Below the pieces are notes generated by a model. That model ran no database searches. It was given only the letters and a program-made list of their open reading frames with translations, and had not been told where the DNA came from. A stretch of 53,298 bases of DNA from Clostridia bacterium (GTDB lineage Bacteria; Bacillota; Clostridia; DUPQ01): contig JAFGQE010000150.1 of the NCBI GenBank assembly GCA_016935835.1, positions 1-53,298 of the forward strand. Direction: 5' to 3'. Positions 1-8,761 of the stretch are shown in pieces (within the stretch, counting starts at the first letter, position 1; each line of letters opens with the position of its first letter). A program made the translations under genes and the position numbers.

Positions 1-1794
1 AAAAACAAAAAACTGCTTAAGTGGGTTTCCGAGGTCGAGGCGATGTGCAAACCCGACAGGGTAGTATGGTGCGACGGTTCGAAGGAAGAATATGCCAGGA
101 TGATGGACGAAATGGTCGCCGCGGGGAAGACGGTGAAGCTCAATGAGAAAAAGCGTCCCAACAGCTATGCCTTCAATTCACATCCTTCAGATGTGGCCCG
201 AGTTGAAAGCCGTACATATATCGCTTCCGTCAAGGAGGAGGACGCCGGTCCCACAAACAACTGGATTGATCCCGTCGAATTGAAGAAAACCATGTCCGGG
301 CTTTATGACGGATGCATGAAGGGGCGTACATTATATGTCATACCTTTCTCAATGGGACCGATTGGTTCGGATATCTCAAAGATAGGCATAGAAATCACGG
401 ATTCGCTTTATGTTGTAACAAACATGGTGATTATGACGCGCGTAGGCAACAAGGTGCTCGAAGTTCTTGGCGATGACGGGGAGTTCATACCGTGCCTTCA
501 CTCAATAGGCGCTCCTTTGAAGGAAGGCGAGGAAGACGTGGCATGGCCGTGCGCTCCGATGGAACAAAAATATATAGCCCACTTCCCGGATGAAAACCTC
601 ATATGGTCCTACGGCTCGGGATATGGCGGCAACGCCCTGCTTGGCAAAAAATGCCTGGCACTTAGAATCGCTTCCAATATAGCAAGGCATGAAGGCTGGA
701 TGGCTGAGCATATGCTTATACTCCGGATGACCAATCCCGAAGGCAGGAAATTCCATATAGCCGCCGCCTTCCCGTCGGCATGCGGCAAAACCAACCTGGC
801 GATGCTTCAATCAACGGTTCCAGGATGGAAGGTTGAAACGATCGGCGATGACATAGCCTGGATGAAACCGGAAGCCGACGGACGTCTTTATGCCATTAAT
901 CCTGAGGCAGGTTTCTTCGGGGTGGCTCCGGGGACTTCCGAGGAATCGAATCCGATGGCTCTTGCTTCGCTCAGTGCAAACAGCATATTCACCAATGTTG
1001 TCGTAACGCATGACAAGGATGTATGGTGGGAAGGCATGGGAGTCGAATGCGAAGGCGGAACGGACTGGAAGGGAAACCCTTTCAAACCCGGAATGAAGGA
1101 TGCTGACGGCAAGCCGATTTTGGGCGCTCATCCAAACAGCCGCTTCACGGCGCCCGCATCGCAATGCCCCGTAATATGCCCTGACTGGGAGGACCCGGCT
1201 GGTGTCCCGATTGACATATTCATATTCGGCGGCCGCCGCACGAACACAATACCTCTGGTTCATGAGGCATTTGACTGGGATCATGGCGTTTATCTTGGTG
1301 CGACAGCGGCTTCAGAAGCTACGGCGGCGGCCCTGGACGTCGGCTCATCAATTAGATTCGATCCGTTTGCGATGACTCCGTTCATCGGTTACCATGCCGG
1401 GGACTATATCGCACACTGGTTTGAAATGGGCGATTTGCTGGGTGACAAGGCACCGAGATGCTTCTACGTCAACTGGTTCCGAAAGGATGAAAACGGAAAG
1501 TGGCTGTGGCCCGGGTTCGGCGACAACTCAAGGGTTTTGAAATGGATGTGTGAGCGCGTCGAGGGCAAGGTGGGAGCGCGTGAAACGGCTATCGGCCTTA
1601 TGCCAAAAGAGGGCGATTTAACGCTTGATGGCCTGGATATTCCCGAAAAAGACTGGCAGGAACTGATGAAGGTTGACAAGGAGCTGTTTAGGAAGACAGT
1701 AAATGATGCGGAAGCCTATCTTGCCAAACTGGGCGACAAGCTTCCCGCAAGGCTTACAAAACAACTTGAAGCGCTGAAATCACGTCTGAAATAA
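1..1794 (+). CDS. pckG: Phosphoenolpyruvate carboxykinase (GTP), 5'-truncated by the window edge
   Basis: Interconverts oxaloacetate + GTP and PEP + GDP + CO2 in the cytoplasm, at the link between C4 acids and glycolysis or gluconeogenesis. The reading frame is open from base 1, so the first visible ATG (43) is internal and the true start lies just upstream; 597 residues are visible against about 600 for the family. Diagnostic sites are the P-loop-like [12 protein letters not shown] with its reactive Cys (about nt 770-805), the GDDIAWMK kinase-2 site, [12 protein letters not shown] (about 1245-1280) and an N-terminal WCDGS. These mark the GTP-dependent rather than the ATP-dependent family. 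A strong terminator follows at 1883-1911. No other gene appears to share the transcript. Very sure of identity. Confidence 0.97.
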   Translation, partial: KNKKLLKWVSEVEAMCKPDRVVWCDGSKEEYARMMDEMVAAGKTVKLNEKKRPNSYAFNSHPSDVARVESRTYIASVKEEDAGPTNNWIDPVELKKTMSGLYDGCMKGRTLYVIPFSMGPIGSDISKIGIEITDSLYVVTNMVIMTRVGNKVLEVLGDDGEFIPCLHSIGAPLKEGEEDVAWPCAPMEQKYIAHFPDENLIWSYGSGYGGNALLGKKCLALRIASNIARHEGWMAEHMLILRMTNPEGRKFHIAAAFPSACGKTNLAMLQSTVPGWKVETIGDDIAWMKPEADGRLYAINPEAGFFGVAPGTSEESNPMALASLSANSIFTNVVVTHDKDVWWEGMGVECEGGTDWKGNPFKPGMKDADGKPILGAHPNSRFTAPASQCPVICPDWEDPAGVPIDIFIFGGRRTNTIPLVHEAFDWDHGVYLGATAASEATAAALDVGSSIRFDPFAMTPFIGYHAGDYIAHWFEMGDLLGDKAPRCFYVNWFRKDENGKWLWPGFGDNSRVLKWMCERVEGKVGARETAIGLMPKEGDLTLDGLDIPEKDWQELMKVDKELFRKTVNDAEAYLAKLGDKLPARLTKQLEALKSRLK

Positions 1795-1882
1795 TAAGGA
1801 CGTCACTGGACAAGGGAAGGCCAGGCGTGCATTCTTTCAATGCTGCCGTTGGCCGAAACAGCCCAGGATAATGTAATTTATG

Positions 1883-1911
1883 AAGCAACCCGCCCAAGGC
1901 GGGTTGCTTTT
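1883..1911 (+). terminator. Rho-independent terminator of pckG
   Basis: A perfect 12-bp stem (AAGCAACCCGCC at 1883-1894 with GGCGGGTTGCTT at 1898-1909) closes a CAA loop and runs into TTTT. The core GCC-CAA-GGC is the same as in the palindromes at 44140-44399. The rest of the 304-base gap up to the next gene holds only a possible promoter near 2031-2060. Confidence 0.85.
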
Positions 1912-2030
1912 GCATGTGTTTTCCAATCTTGAAATTTTATCAACCCCGTCAGCATTTATACCAATCCTACGAAAGCCGGCATCAACAATAAATTTAAGGC
2001 ATCCCGAAACTGACGGTCATTCAGGGAACA

Positions 2031-2060
2031 TTCAAAGCCGATAATGCGTTTAATTATAGT
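2031..2060 (+). promoter_or_regulatory. Possible sigma-A promoter for the PrcB-like lipoprotein
   Basis: TTCAAA (2031-2036), an 18-bp spacer and TATAGT (2055-2060) resemble -35 and -10 boxes. They lie about 40 bp before the ATG at 2099. Assigned by pattern only. Confidence 0.35.
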
Positions 2061-2098
2061 AAGTAATACGAATGACAATAATAACAAGGAGAATCGGA

Positions 2099-3049
2099 AT
2101 GAAAAGTAAAAGCAAAGCAGTTATAGCTATAATATGTGCGACAGTGGCAATTGGAATGCTAGCCGGATGCAAAAATGACAAAATGGCGGGGCAGGACGCG
2201 CCAACTCCTACGCCCGGGGCATCAGCGGGTCCGTCCACTGAGCCGCCGCAGGGAATAACTGTCAACAAGATAGAATTCAAGGAAGTTGAACCCGGCGATT
2301 TGACCGAAGGACAAATAAGGCAGATAAATGATTTTGCCCTTGTCGGAGGCTATTATCATTGGGTGGATTCAAATGGCGTTTACAGGGTTTTCATCAGTGC
2401 GGGTGAAAAACCGACCGGCGGCCATGGAATCAAAGTGATATCGGTGGAAGACAACGAAGGAATGACCAACATTATCGTCGAGGAAACCTCCCCTGGAGAG
2501 GATGATATCGTTACGCAGGCAATTACATATCCATATGTCGTCGTTGAGATGAAGGGCATTACGGACAGATTCTCAATCACAGGCCTGGACGGCAGGGAGT
2601 TTGAACTGATTGATGAAAATGATATTGAGCTGCATATCGTGGAGTGCATATACGAGGGACAGATTGACAATAACAGCATCGAGGTCGTCGCGGACGGTTC
2701 ATACCTGGTTTTTAGAAACCCCGGAATGACCAATCTTGTATCAACGCTGAAGACCGGCGACCTGATCAGGGTTGTCTATACGATATCCGATGAAGACCAG
2801 CTGATGCTTGCCAGTATATTGCCGGCAACCGGCGGAATCTTGGAAATTCTTTCGGTGGAGGGAGAATTCCAGGGGCTTATAGACAACAACAGCATAGAAG
2901 TCAAAACCGGCGAAACATTCATGGTATTCAAATATACCGGGGCTGCCGGGCTTGTGGAAGGACTGAAGAAGGATGATACCGTCAAAATAAGCTATACGAT
3001 ATCGCCCGAAGACCAGCTCATGCTGATAACAATCGAACGCGTGGAATAA
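2099..3049 (+). CDS. Lipoprotein with a PrcB-like domain and two C-terminal repeats
   Basis: A 316-residue exported lipoprotein of unknown role. The ATG at 2099 is chosen because AAGGAGAA (2087-2093) sits just before it and it gives a clean signal peptide ending in lipobox LAGC (Cys24); an in-frame ATG at 2072 has no such site. Residues 25-50 are a Pro/Thr/Ser linker. Residues about 75-152 resemble the PrcB C-terminal domain, named from a subunit of a spirochete protease complex. Two related units follow (about 185-242 and 257-313), each with IDNNSIEV, a VF core, a LVxxLKxxD turn and YTISxEDQLML; they look like small beta domains. Flanked by its own promoter candidate and terminator, so probably monocistronic. 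The PrcB assignment is by recognition of the GGYY...VFI...GGHGIKV pattern; binding partner unknown. Confidence 0.75.
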   Translation: MKSKSKAVIAIICATVAIGMLAGCKNDKMAGQDAPTPTPGASAGPSTEPPQGITVNKIEFKEVEPGDLTEGQIRQINDFALVGGYYHWVDSNGVYRVFISAGEKPTGGHGIKVISVEDNEGMTNIIVEETSPGEDDIVTQAITYPYVVVEMKGITDRFSITGLDGREFELIDENDIELHIVECIYEGQIDNNSIEVVADGSYLVFRNPGMTNLVSTLKTGDLIRVVYTISDEDQLMLASILPATGGILEILSVEGEFQGLIDNNSIEVKTGETFMVFKYTGAAGLVEGLKKDDTVKISYTISPEDQLMLITIERVE

Positions 3050-3072
3050 TCCCCGTTTTATAAACAAACAAT

Positions 3073-3108
3073 AAACCTTCTGGGCGACCATTTGTTCCGA
3101 AGGTTTTT
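3073..3108 (+). terminator. Terminator after the PrcB-like lipoprotein
   Basis: AAACCTTC (3073-3080) pairs with GAAGGTTT (3099-3106) across an 18-nt loop and runs into a T-tract. It lies 24 bases after the stop codon. Confidence 0.7.
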
Positions 3109-3174
3109 ATTTGCGCTGATAACGACATAAAAAATGTTTGCGGCTTTGCCTGCGTAAAAAACCGGATTAAGGAA

Positions 3175-3202
3175 TTAACATAATGTTAACCAACGCTTAA
3201 CA
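3175..3202 (+). promoter_or_regulatory. Pho box: three direct repeats before pstS
   Basis: TTAACA (3175-3180), TTAACC (3186-3191) and TTAACA (3197-3202) recur at exact 11-bp intervals, one helical turn. This is the arrangement known for PhoP operators in Bacillus (TTAACA-like direct repeats, about 5-bp spacers). A TATAGT -10 candidate lies at 3234-3239, placing the repeats at roughly -70 to -44, the usual activating position. Predicts induction of the pst operon by phosphate starvation. Confidence 0.75.
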
Positions 3203-3285
3203 CCGCCATAACCCCTGCCGGTCTGCTTCACTGTATAGTTTTATCGATAGAAAAAATAACAATTATGCAGGAGGTTATCAAACCC

Positions 3286-4278
3286 ATGAAGAAATTACTA
3301 GTACTTGGATTAAGCTTATGCCTTGTATTTACGGCAGTTGCCTGCGGCAATGGATCCAATGGTGAGGCGGAAGCGACCCCAAAAGCATCAGAAGCTCCAA
3401 AACTTGAAGGAAATGTAATAATCGACGGTTCCGGAACGGTATACCCGCTGATGGCTGCAATCGCAGAGGAATATATGACCGGAGTGCAAAAGGATGTCAG
3501 CGTGCAGGTCAGCCGTGCGGGATCATCCGCGGGGTTCAAGAAGTTCATCGCAGGTGAAACCGATTTTTCGGATGCTTCGAGAAAAATCAAGGATTCGGAA
3601 ATTACAGAACTGAAGGACAAGGGATATGAATTCGGCACCGATGTGCTTGAGTTCAAGATGGCTCTCGACGGTCTTACGATTGTAATCAATAAAAACAATA
3701 CCTGGGCACAGGAAATGACCAGGGAGGAAATCATCAACATGTATATCTCGGGCACATATAATTCCGAGGATAAGGTAATGTGGTCCGACATAAGGCCTGA
3801 ATGGCCCAACGAAGAAGTCAAGTTCTTCGGCCCCAATGAAAACCACGGTACATATGAGTTCTTCTGGGAAGTAATTCTTGGCAAGCAGGACTTGGTGAAA
3901 ACGGCGACCCTTGAGCAGGAATATTCCACGCTCGTCGATCTTGTTTCCAAAGAAAAGAACGCAATCGCTTTCTTTGGCTTTGGATACTATGTAAGCAATA
4001 CTGACAAGCTTACGGCGGTCAAGGTTGATTTCGGCAGCGGCCCGGTGGAGCCTACGCTTGCCACAATCGGTGAAACCCTGCCATACGCAGGATTCACACG
4101 GCCGGTCTTCACTTACCTGAATGTAAAGTATGCATTGGACAAGCCGCAGGTGCTGGACTATGCCAAATATGTAGTATCACCCGAAGGAGCCCTGAAGCTC
4201 GCCGGTGAAAAGGGATTCGCGCCGCTGCCGGCCTCGGAATATGCCGCATACGCAGCACAGCTTGAAAACCTTGATTGA
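3286..4278 (+). CDS. pstS: Phosphate-binding lipoprotein PstS
   Basis: Extracellular, lipid-anchored substrate-binding subunit of the PstSCAB high-affinity phosphate importer, 330 residues. The start at 3286 is preferred over the ATG at 3265, because AGGAGG (3269-3274) lies between them and the protein then begins with a typical signal peptide ending TAVAC (Cys20). The mature part opens with IDGSGTVYPLM and continues with GSSAGFKKF and DFSDASR, the phosphate-coordinating loops of the PstS family. First gene of pstSCAB, behind the Pho box. A hairpin after the stop codon may allow more PstS than permease to be made. Confidence 0.95.
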   Translation: MKKLLVLGLSLCLVFTAVACGNGSNGEAEATPKASEAPKLEGNVIIDGSGTVYPLMAAIAEEYMTGVQKDVSVQVSRAGSSAGFKKFIAGETDFSDASRKIKDSEITELKDKGYEFGTDVLEFKMALDGLTIVINKNNTWAQEMTREEIINMYISGTYNSEDKVMWSDIRPEWPNEEVKFFGPNENHGTYEFFWEVILGKQDLVKTATLEQEYSTLVDLVSKEKNAIAFFGFGYYVSNTDKLTAVKVDFGSGPVEPTLATIGETLPYAGFTRPVFTYLNVKYALDKPQVLDYAKYVVSPEGALKLAGEKGFAPLPASEYAAYAAQLENLD

Positions 4279-4304
4279 TTTATTGAAGTAAGAAACTCCC
4301 CCTG

Positions 4305-4343
4305 GCTTAAGATGAGGAGCACCGAGGCTTCTCATCTTAAAGC
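4305..4343 (+). promoter_or_regulatory. Intercistronic stem-loop between pstS and pstC
   Basis: TTAAGATGAG (4307-4316) pairs with CTCATCTTAA (4331-4340), extended by GC/GC beyond a bulged A, with possible outer pairing of CCCCT (4299-4303) and AGGGG (4350-4354). No T-tract follows, so it looks like an mRNA-stabilising or processing hairpin rather than a terminator. Such an element would favour pstS message over pstCAB. Confidence 0.6.
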
Positions 4344-4408
4344 TGTATAAGGGGAAGGAAAGCATGGATTATCAGAAACGCTGCCGATAATGGGAAGGAG
4401 GCATGCAT

Positions 4409-5335
4409 ATGGATGGCAGGATCAATATAAGGGAACTCATAATGAAAAGCGCCGGCGGCGCCCTGCATAGAAGGGCTGACAGAATTGTGTCGGTTTTTCT
4501 GCTGCTCGCTGCATCAATATCGATAATAACATCCATCGGGATAGTATTGACGCTTGTAACGGATGCGGCGCATTTCTTTAGCGAGGTATCCCTGCGGGAT
4601 TTCTTTGGGAAAAACCTGGCGCCCCTTGGGTCGAACCCTTCGTTCGGCGTCCTTCCTTTGATTGTCGGCACACTTGCGTCATCCTTGCTGGCAATGATTG
4701 TGGCCGTGCCGGTCGGGCTCACCGCTGCTATATATATGAGCGAATTCGCACCCGCAGGCCTTCGAAACACGCTTAAACCAATGATGGAAGTGCTGGCGGG
4801 GATACCCACAATCGTATATGGGTTTTTCGCATATTCTTTTGTAACGCCGATGCTGATGAAGATGCTGCCCGGGCTTGAGGCCAAGAATGTATTGAGCGCA
4901 GGACTTGTAATGGGAGTGATGATAATACCGATGGTGGCATCATTGTCAGAGGATGCAATGAATGCGGTGCCGACCGCCCTGAGGGAAGGCGCGCTCGCCC
5001 TTGGCTCCACTAAACTGGAGGTTACGCTGAAGGTGGTTGTGCCCGCTGCAATATCGGGTATAATAGCATCCTTTATACTCGGGATTTCCCGTGCCGTCGG
5101 AGAGACGATGATTGTGGTCATTGCCAGCGGGAGCTCGAAGAAACTGACTTTTGACATAATGCAATCAATGCAGACGATGACATCATATATAGTGGAGTTC
5201 ACAGGGGGCGACGCAGGAAGCGGCACAACCGGATACTACAGCCTCTATGCGGTCGGGCTCCTCCTGTTCATCTTTACCCTCATTATGAATCTTATCGCAC
5301 AGTACATATCGAAAAAATACAGGGAGGCATATTGA
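4409..5335 (+). CDS. pstC: Phosphate ABC transporter permease PstC
   Basis: One of two membrane subunits forming the phosphate channel, 308 residues with about six membrane segments. ATG 4409 is favoured over ATG 4403 because AAGGAGG (4395-4401) leaves 7 bases to 4409 but only one to 4403. The permease core includes VAVPVGLTAAIYMSEF, the MEVLAGIPTIVYGFFA segment and the coupling-loop EGALALGSTKLEVTLKVVVPAA that contacts the ATPase. Followed after three bases by pstA, whose ribosome binding site lies inside this gene, so translation is coupled. Confidence 0.95.
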   Translation: MDGRINIRELIMKSAGGALHRRADRIVSVFLLLAASISIITSIGIVLTLVTDAAHFFSEVSLRDFFGKNLAPLGSNPSFGVLPLIVGTLASSLLAMIVAVPVGLTAAIYMSEFAPAGLRNTLKPMMEVLAGIPTIVYGFFAYSFVTPMLMKMLPGLEAKNVLSAGLVMGVMIIPMVASLSEDAMNAVPTALREGALALGSTKLEVTLKVVVPAAISGIIASFILGISRAVGETMIVVIASGSSKKLTFDIMQSMQTMTSYIVEFTGGDAGSGTTGYYSLYAVGLLLFIFTLIMNLIAQYISKKYREAY

Positions 5336-5338
5336 ATC

Positions 5339-6256
5339 ATGGCAAACGGATCCGGCTCTGGCAAATATGAGAAACTTGCAATCGAAGCCCCGTCTTTCCA
5401 AAAGAGAACCAAAAGAAGGATTCTGCTGGACAAGGTTGCGGGCAAGTTGTTCTCGCTGTCAATTTTCTTTGCGCTGGCAGTATTGTGCATCCTGTTGTAT
5501 CAGATAGTTTCCAAGAGCATAGGGTGGCTTGATTTCAAATTTCTTACAGGCAACCTTTCGATGGATCCTTACAAAGCGGGGATAAGGGGAGTCATAATAG
5601 GATCCGTACTGCTCATGGTGGTAGTAATACCCGTGACGCTGCTCCTAGGGGTTTCAACGGCAATCTATCTCGAGGAGTATGCCGGTAAAAGCAGGCTCCG
5701 GTCAATCATAAACACCAACATCTCAAATCTGGCAAGCGTTCCGTCGGTAATATTCGGTTTGCTTGGACTTACGGTGTTCGGAAGGCTGTTCAATCTCGGG
5801 TCCAGCATACTGGCGGGCGGTCTGACGTTGTCTCTCCTTGTGCTGCCGATTGTGGTTGTGGCCAGCCAGGAGGCGATCAGGGCGGTGCCGGGTTTCCTCA
5901 GGGATGCGTCATATGCGATAGGTGCAACAAAATGGACAACGGTTAAAAAAGTCGTCCTGCCTGCGTCGCTGCCTGGAATACTTACAGGCTCGATACTGGC
6001 GATGTCAAGGGCGATAGGTGAAACCGCGCCACTGGTAGTCCTCGGGATACCAACCCTGATCCTCAGGATACCCAATGGCCTTTTGGATGATTTCACAGCC
6101 CTGCCCATACAAATTTATTACTGGACGCTGGATACGGTGCTGACCGCGGAATACGCCAACCTTGCCGCGGCCACCATAGTGGTTTTGCTGGTGCTGCTGT
6201 TCCTGATGAACTCGGCTGCGATAATCATAAGAAACAAGTTTCAGAAAAGATATTAA
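5339..6256 (+). CDS. pstA: Phosphate ABC transporter permease PstA
   Basis: Second permease subunit of the Pst importer, 305 residues. GGGAGG (5322-5327) within the end of pstC serves as ribosome binding site. Shows VTLLLGVSTAIYLEEYAG, the SVPSVIFGLLGL segment, the coupling loop RDASYAIGATKWTTVKKVVLP and ISRAIGETAPL-like features (here MSRAIGETAPLVVLG). The N-terminal 40 residues are basic and cytoplasmic. Sits between pstC and pstB. Confidence 0.95.
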   Translation: MANGSGSGKYEKLAIEAPSFQKRTKRRILLDKVAGKLFSLSIFFALAVLCILLYQIVSKSIGWLDFKFLTGNLSMDPYKAGIRGVIIGSVLLMVVVIPVTLLLGVSTAIYLEEYAGKSRLRSIINTNISNLASVPSVIFGLLGLTVFGRLFNLGSSILAGGLTLSLLVLPIVVVASQEAIRAVPGFLRDASYAIGATKWTTVKKVVLPASLPGILTGSILAMSRAIGETAPLVVLGIPTLILRIPNGLLDDFTALPIQIYYWTLDTVLTAEYANLAAATIVVLLVLLFLMNSAAIIIRNKFQKRY

Positions 6257-6273
6257 TTCGGAGGTAAGTGGAA

Positions 6274-7059
6274 TTGACTTCAAAGGCTAATGACGAAAGA
6301 AAAAGCGATATTGTTTACGATGTTGACAACCTGAACCTTTGGTATGGCAACGACCAGGCGCTCAGGGATGTCACGCTCGATATAAAGCGGAACGAAGTAA
6401 CTGCGATCATAGGGCCTTCCGGCTGCGGAAAGTCGACTTTTATAAAGACACTCAACAGAATGGTTGAACTTATACCCATTGTCAGGACTTCGGGCGAAAT
6501 TTATTATCACGGGAACAACATATTTGAAAAGACCACCAGGGTGGAGGACCTAAGGACAAAGGTCGGCATGGTTTTTCAAAAACCCAATCCATTTCCCAAA
6601 TCAGTGTTTGAAAATGTGGTTTACGGTCCTAGGATACATGGAATTAAAAGCAGGAAGGTGCTTGAGGAAATAGCGGAAATAAGCCTGAAAAGGGCCGCCC
6701 TGTGGGACGAGGTGAAGGACCGCCTCCATGACAATGCATACGGCTTGTCCGGCGGCCAGCAGCAGCGGCTTTGCATAGCCCGGGTTCTGGCGGTTGAACC
6801 CGAGGTGGTCCTGATGGATGAGCCTACCTCAGCGCTCGACCCCATATCCACATTGAAGATAGAGGACCTCATACATGAGCTGAAACAAACCTACACGATA
6901 ATAATAGTAACCCACAACATGCAACAGGCGGGGCGCATATCCGAGAAGACGGCGTTTTTCCTCAATGGTGAAGTTATCGAATACGACAGGACCGAAATGA
7001 TATTCAGTACGCCAAAAGACAAAAGGACAGAGGATTATATAACGGGACGATTCGGATGA
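6274..7059 (+). CDS. pstB: Phosphate ABC transporter ATP-binding protein PstB
   Basis: Cytoplasmic ATPase powering phosphate import, 261 residues. Walker [10 protein letters not shown], the Q-loop [12 protein letters not shown] (the latter stretch is characteristic of PstB), signature LSGGQQQRL, Walker B VVLMDEP and the switch His in VTHN are all present. A TTG at 6274 is proposed as start because GGAGG (6260-6264) is nine bases away; the in-frame GTG at 6268 would leave only three. The phoU gene that commonly follows pstB is absent; the next gene is an unrelated signalling protein with its own promoter. Confidence 0.94.
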   Translation: MTSKANDERKSDIVYDVDNLNLWYGNDQALRDVTLDIKRNEVTAIIGPSGCGKSTFIKTLNRMVELIPIVRTSGEIYYHGNNIFEKTTRVEDLRTKVGMVFQKPNPFPKSVFENVVYGPRIHGIKSRKVLEEIAEISLKRAALWDEVKDRLHDNAYGLSGGQQQRLCIARVLAVEPEVVLMDEPTSALDPISTLKIEDLIHELKQTYTIIIVTHNMQQAGRISEKTAFFLNGEVIEYDRTEMIFSTPKDKRTEDYITGRFG

Positions 7060-7156
7060 ATTGACATACAATGCAAATTGTACCGGTGCGGGATTTCTAA
7101 TAAAATGCTTTCTGATAAGCTTGAAGCGATACTTATTATCCGGCATATCTTTCTTT

Positions 7157-7186
7157 TTGACATTATTACAGGTGGAATCATATAAT
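7157..7186 (+). promoter_or_regulatory. Consensus sigma-A promoter for the GGDEF gene
   Basis: TTGACA (7157-7162), an 18-bp spacer and TATAAT (7181-7186) are both perfect hexamers. They leave a leader of about 115 bases before the ATG at 7310, with no obvious riboswitch fold. The best promoter seen in the window. Confidence 0.75.
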
Positions 7187-7309
7187 GATAACTGTAGTAT
7201 TTGTGCAAAATGCCAAGCGGTAAATCCTAAGGTACGGAATATTTTACCGGCAGCCGCATATCCATTAATACCAATGGCTGCATTGAATTGGTCTGAAAGA
7301 GGTGTTTGA

Positions 7310-8659
7310 ATGAGATTAACAAAAAAGGTATTCACAGACCTGGCAATATATATGGTTGCACTTGGAGTTGCCATAGGCCTGTTGTTTCCATTTTTTTCTT
7401 TGTTGCTTGGTGTTCCTCGTGATGTAATCTTCAAACCATTGTTCTTTATTTCATGTATATTGGCAGGCATCCTGCTGGGAACCATCAATATTATCCTTGC
7501 TAGGAAAACAGTTGGCAGCCGGATAAGCAGTCTGTCCCACAAGATGAAATATGTCAGCAGGATACTTGTTGACAGGAATCAGGGAAATGAATCCGCCCTA
7601 TGCGATTATGAGGATTGTCTGATAAAAGTAGATTCAGAGGACGAACTTGGTGAAAGTGCGGATTCATTCAATAAACTTATAGTAACATTGTCGGAAGTAC
7701 TGGACACACAGACGGACATCCGGCAGTTTTCTCAGATGCTTTCTGCTCACCTTGACTTGGAGGAGCTGACCGAACAAGCATTGATACATCTGATAAAGAT
7801 CACGGGTGCAGGGGGAGGCGCTATTCTTATTGAGAAGAGCGGAGAACTGCAGGTTAAGGCAGTAATGGCTATAAAGGATATAAACCTTCTTGAAAACAAT
7901 TCCCGGGTATTGGGTGTTATGAAAACAATGGAGCGCCAGCTTATACAGTTTCCGCAGGACATATCGCTGGATTGCGTAATAGCGGGGTTTATGCCCAGGG
8001 AACTTTTACTTGAACCGATTATCTACAAGAACGTATTGCTTGGGGTCCTTATGCTCGCGGGCGGGGCTTCGTTCACACCGAAGGCATTGGAGGAATTGAG
8101 TTTGTGCAATCCAAATCTATCAATGGCATTGAACAATGCAATAACCCATAATCAGATGCAGCAGCTGGCTGCACTTGACCCGCTGACAGGACTGTATAAC
8201 AGAAGATTCGGCAACAAGCGAATCCAGGAGGAATTCAGCCGGTCCATAAGGGCAGGTACCCCGCTTACACTCCTGATGCTTGATATAGATCACTTTAAAA
8301 ATGTAAATGACACATACGGACATATGGTGGGGGACAGAATTCTGGTGACTATTTCAAAAACAGTGCTTGGAGCCATAAGAGAAGGGGATGTCCTTGTAAG
8401 ATATGGCGGCGAAGAGTTTCTTTGCGTATTGCCCGGAGCAAACCAGACTGATGCGGCGGCTGTTGCCGAGCGCATACGTATAATGATAAAGGATACGGTA
8501 GTGCGTCATGCGGAACAGGAAATAAGCGTAACCGTAAGCATCGGTGCCGCGACATATCCTCATAAGGATGTCTTGGATATTCATCAGCTTATCAAAATTA
8601 CGGATGAAGCAATGTATGCCGCCAAGGAAACCGGCCGCGACAGGGTGGTATCCGTATAG
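7310..8659 (+). CDS. Membrane-bound GAF-GGDEF diguanylate cyclase
   Basis: Makes the second messenger cyclic di-GMP from two GTP. The 449 residues comprise two membrane segments (about 10-32 and 42-63), a linker or HAMP-like stretch, a GAF sensor domain (about 140-275) and a GGDEF domain (about 285-449). The active-site motif is GGEEF (366-370), a functional variant. RxxD at 357-360, five residues before it, is the inhibitory product-binding I-site, so feedback inhibition is expected. Metal-binding LDIDHFKNVNDTYGH is intact. No EAL or HD-GYP domain is attached. AAAGAGGTG precedes the ATG. The signal sensed is not evident; proximity to pst is not proof of a phosphate link. Confidence 0.93.
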   Translation: MRLTKKVFTDLAIYMVALGVAIGLLFPFFSLLLGVPRDVIFKPLFFISCILAGILLGTINIILARKTVGSRISSLSHKMKYVSRILVDRNQGNESALCDYEDCLIKVDSEDELGESADSFNKLIVTLSEVLDTQTDIRQFSQMLSAHLDLEELTEQALIHLIKITGAGGGAILIEKSGELQVKAVMAIKDINLLENNSRVLGVMKTMERQLIQFPQDISLDCVIAGFMPRELLLEPIIYKNVLLGVLMLAGGASFTPKALEELSLCNPNLSMALNNAITHNQMQQLAALDPLTGLYNRRFGNKRIQEEFSRSIRAGTPLTLLMLDIDHFKNVNDTYGHMVGDRILVTISKTVLGAIREGDVLVRYGGEEFLCVLPGANQTDAAAVAERIRIMIKDTVVRHAEQEISVTVSIGAATYPHKDVLDIHQLIKITDEAMYAAKETGRDRVVSV

Positions 8660-8761
8660 ATTTATCCCGTCAGGGCAGTCCCTTGGAGTCAGTAATGCAC
8701 CAACTGCATAACATGTCAATATTATGCCATTGACTTAAGTAAAAGGAGAATCATCCGCAAA

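Noticed and set aside
3228-3950. Minus-strand open frame of 240 codons opposite pstS
   Set aside because: Covers the pstS promoter and coding region; pstS is clear and this frame shows no motif.
4372-5226. Minus-strand open frame of 284 codons opposite pstC
   Set aside because: pstC is certain; the antisense frame is low complexity (Ile/Ser/Thr-rich), as expected from the complement of a hydrophobic gene.
7061-7309. 82-codon open frame between pstB and the GGDEF gene
   Set aside because: It has no ribosome binding site, reads through the consensus promoter at 7157-7186 and resembles nothing.
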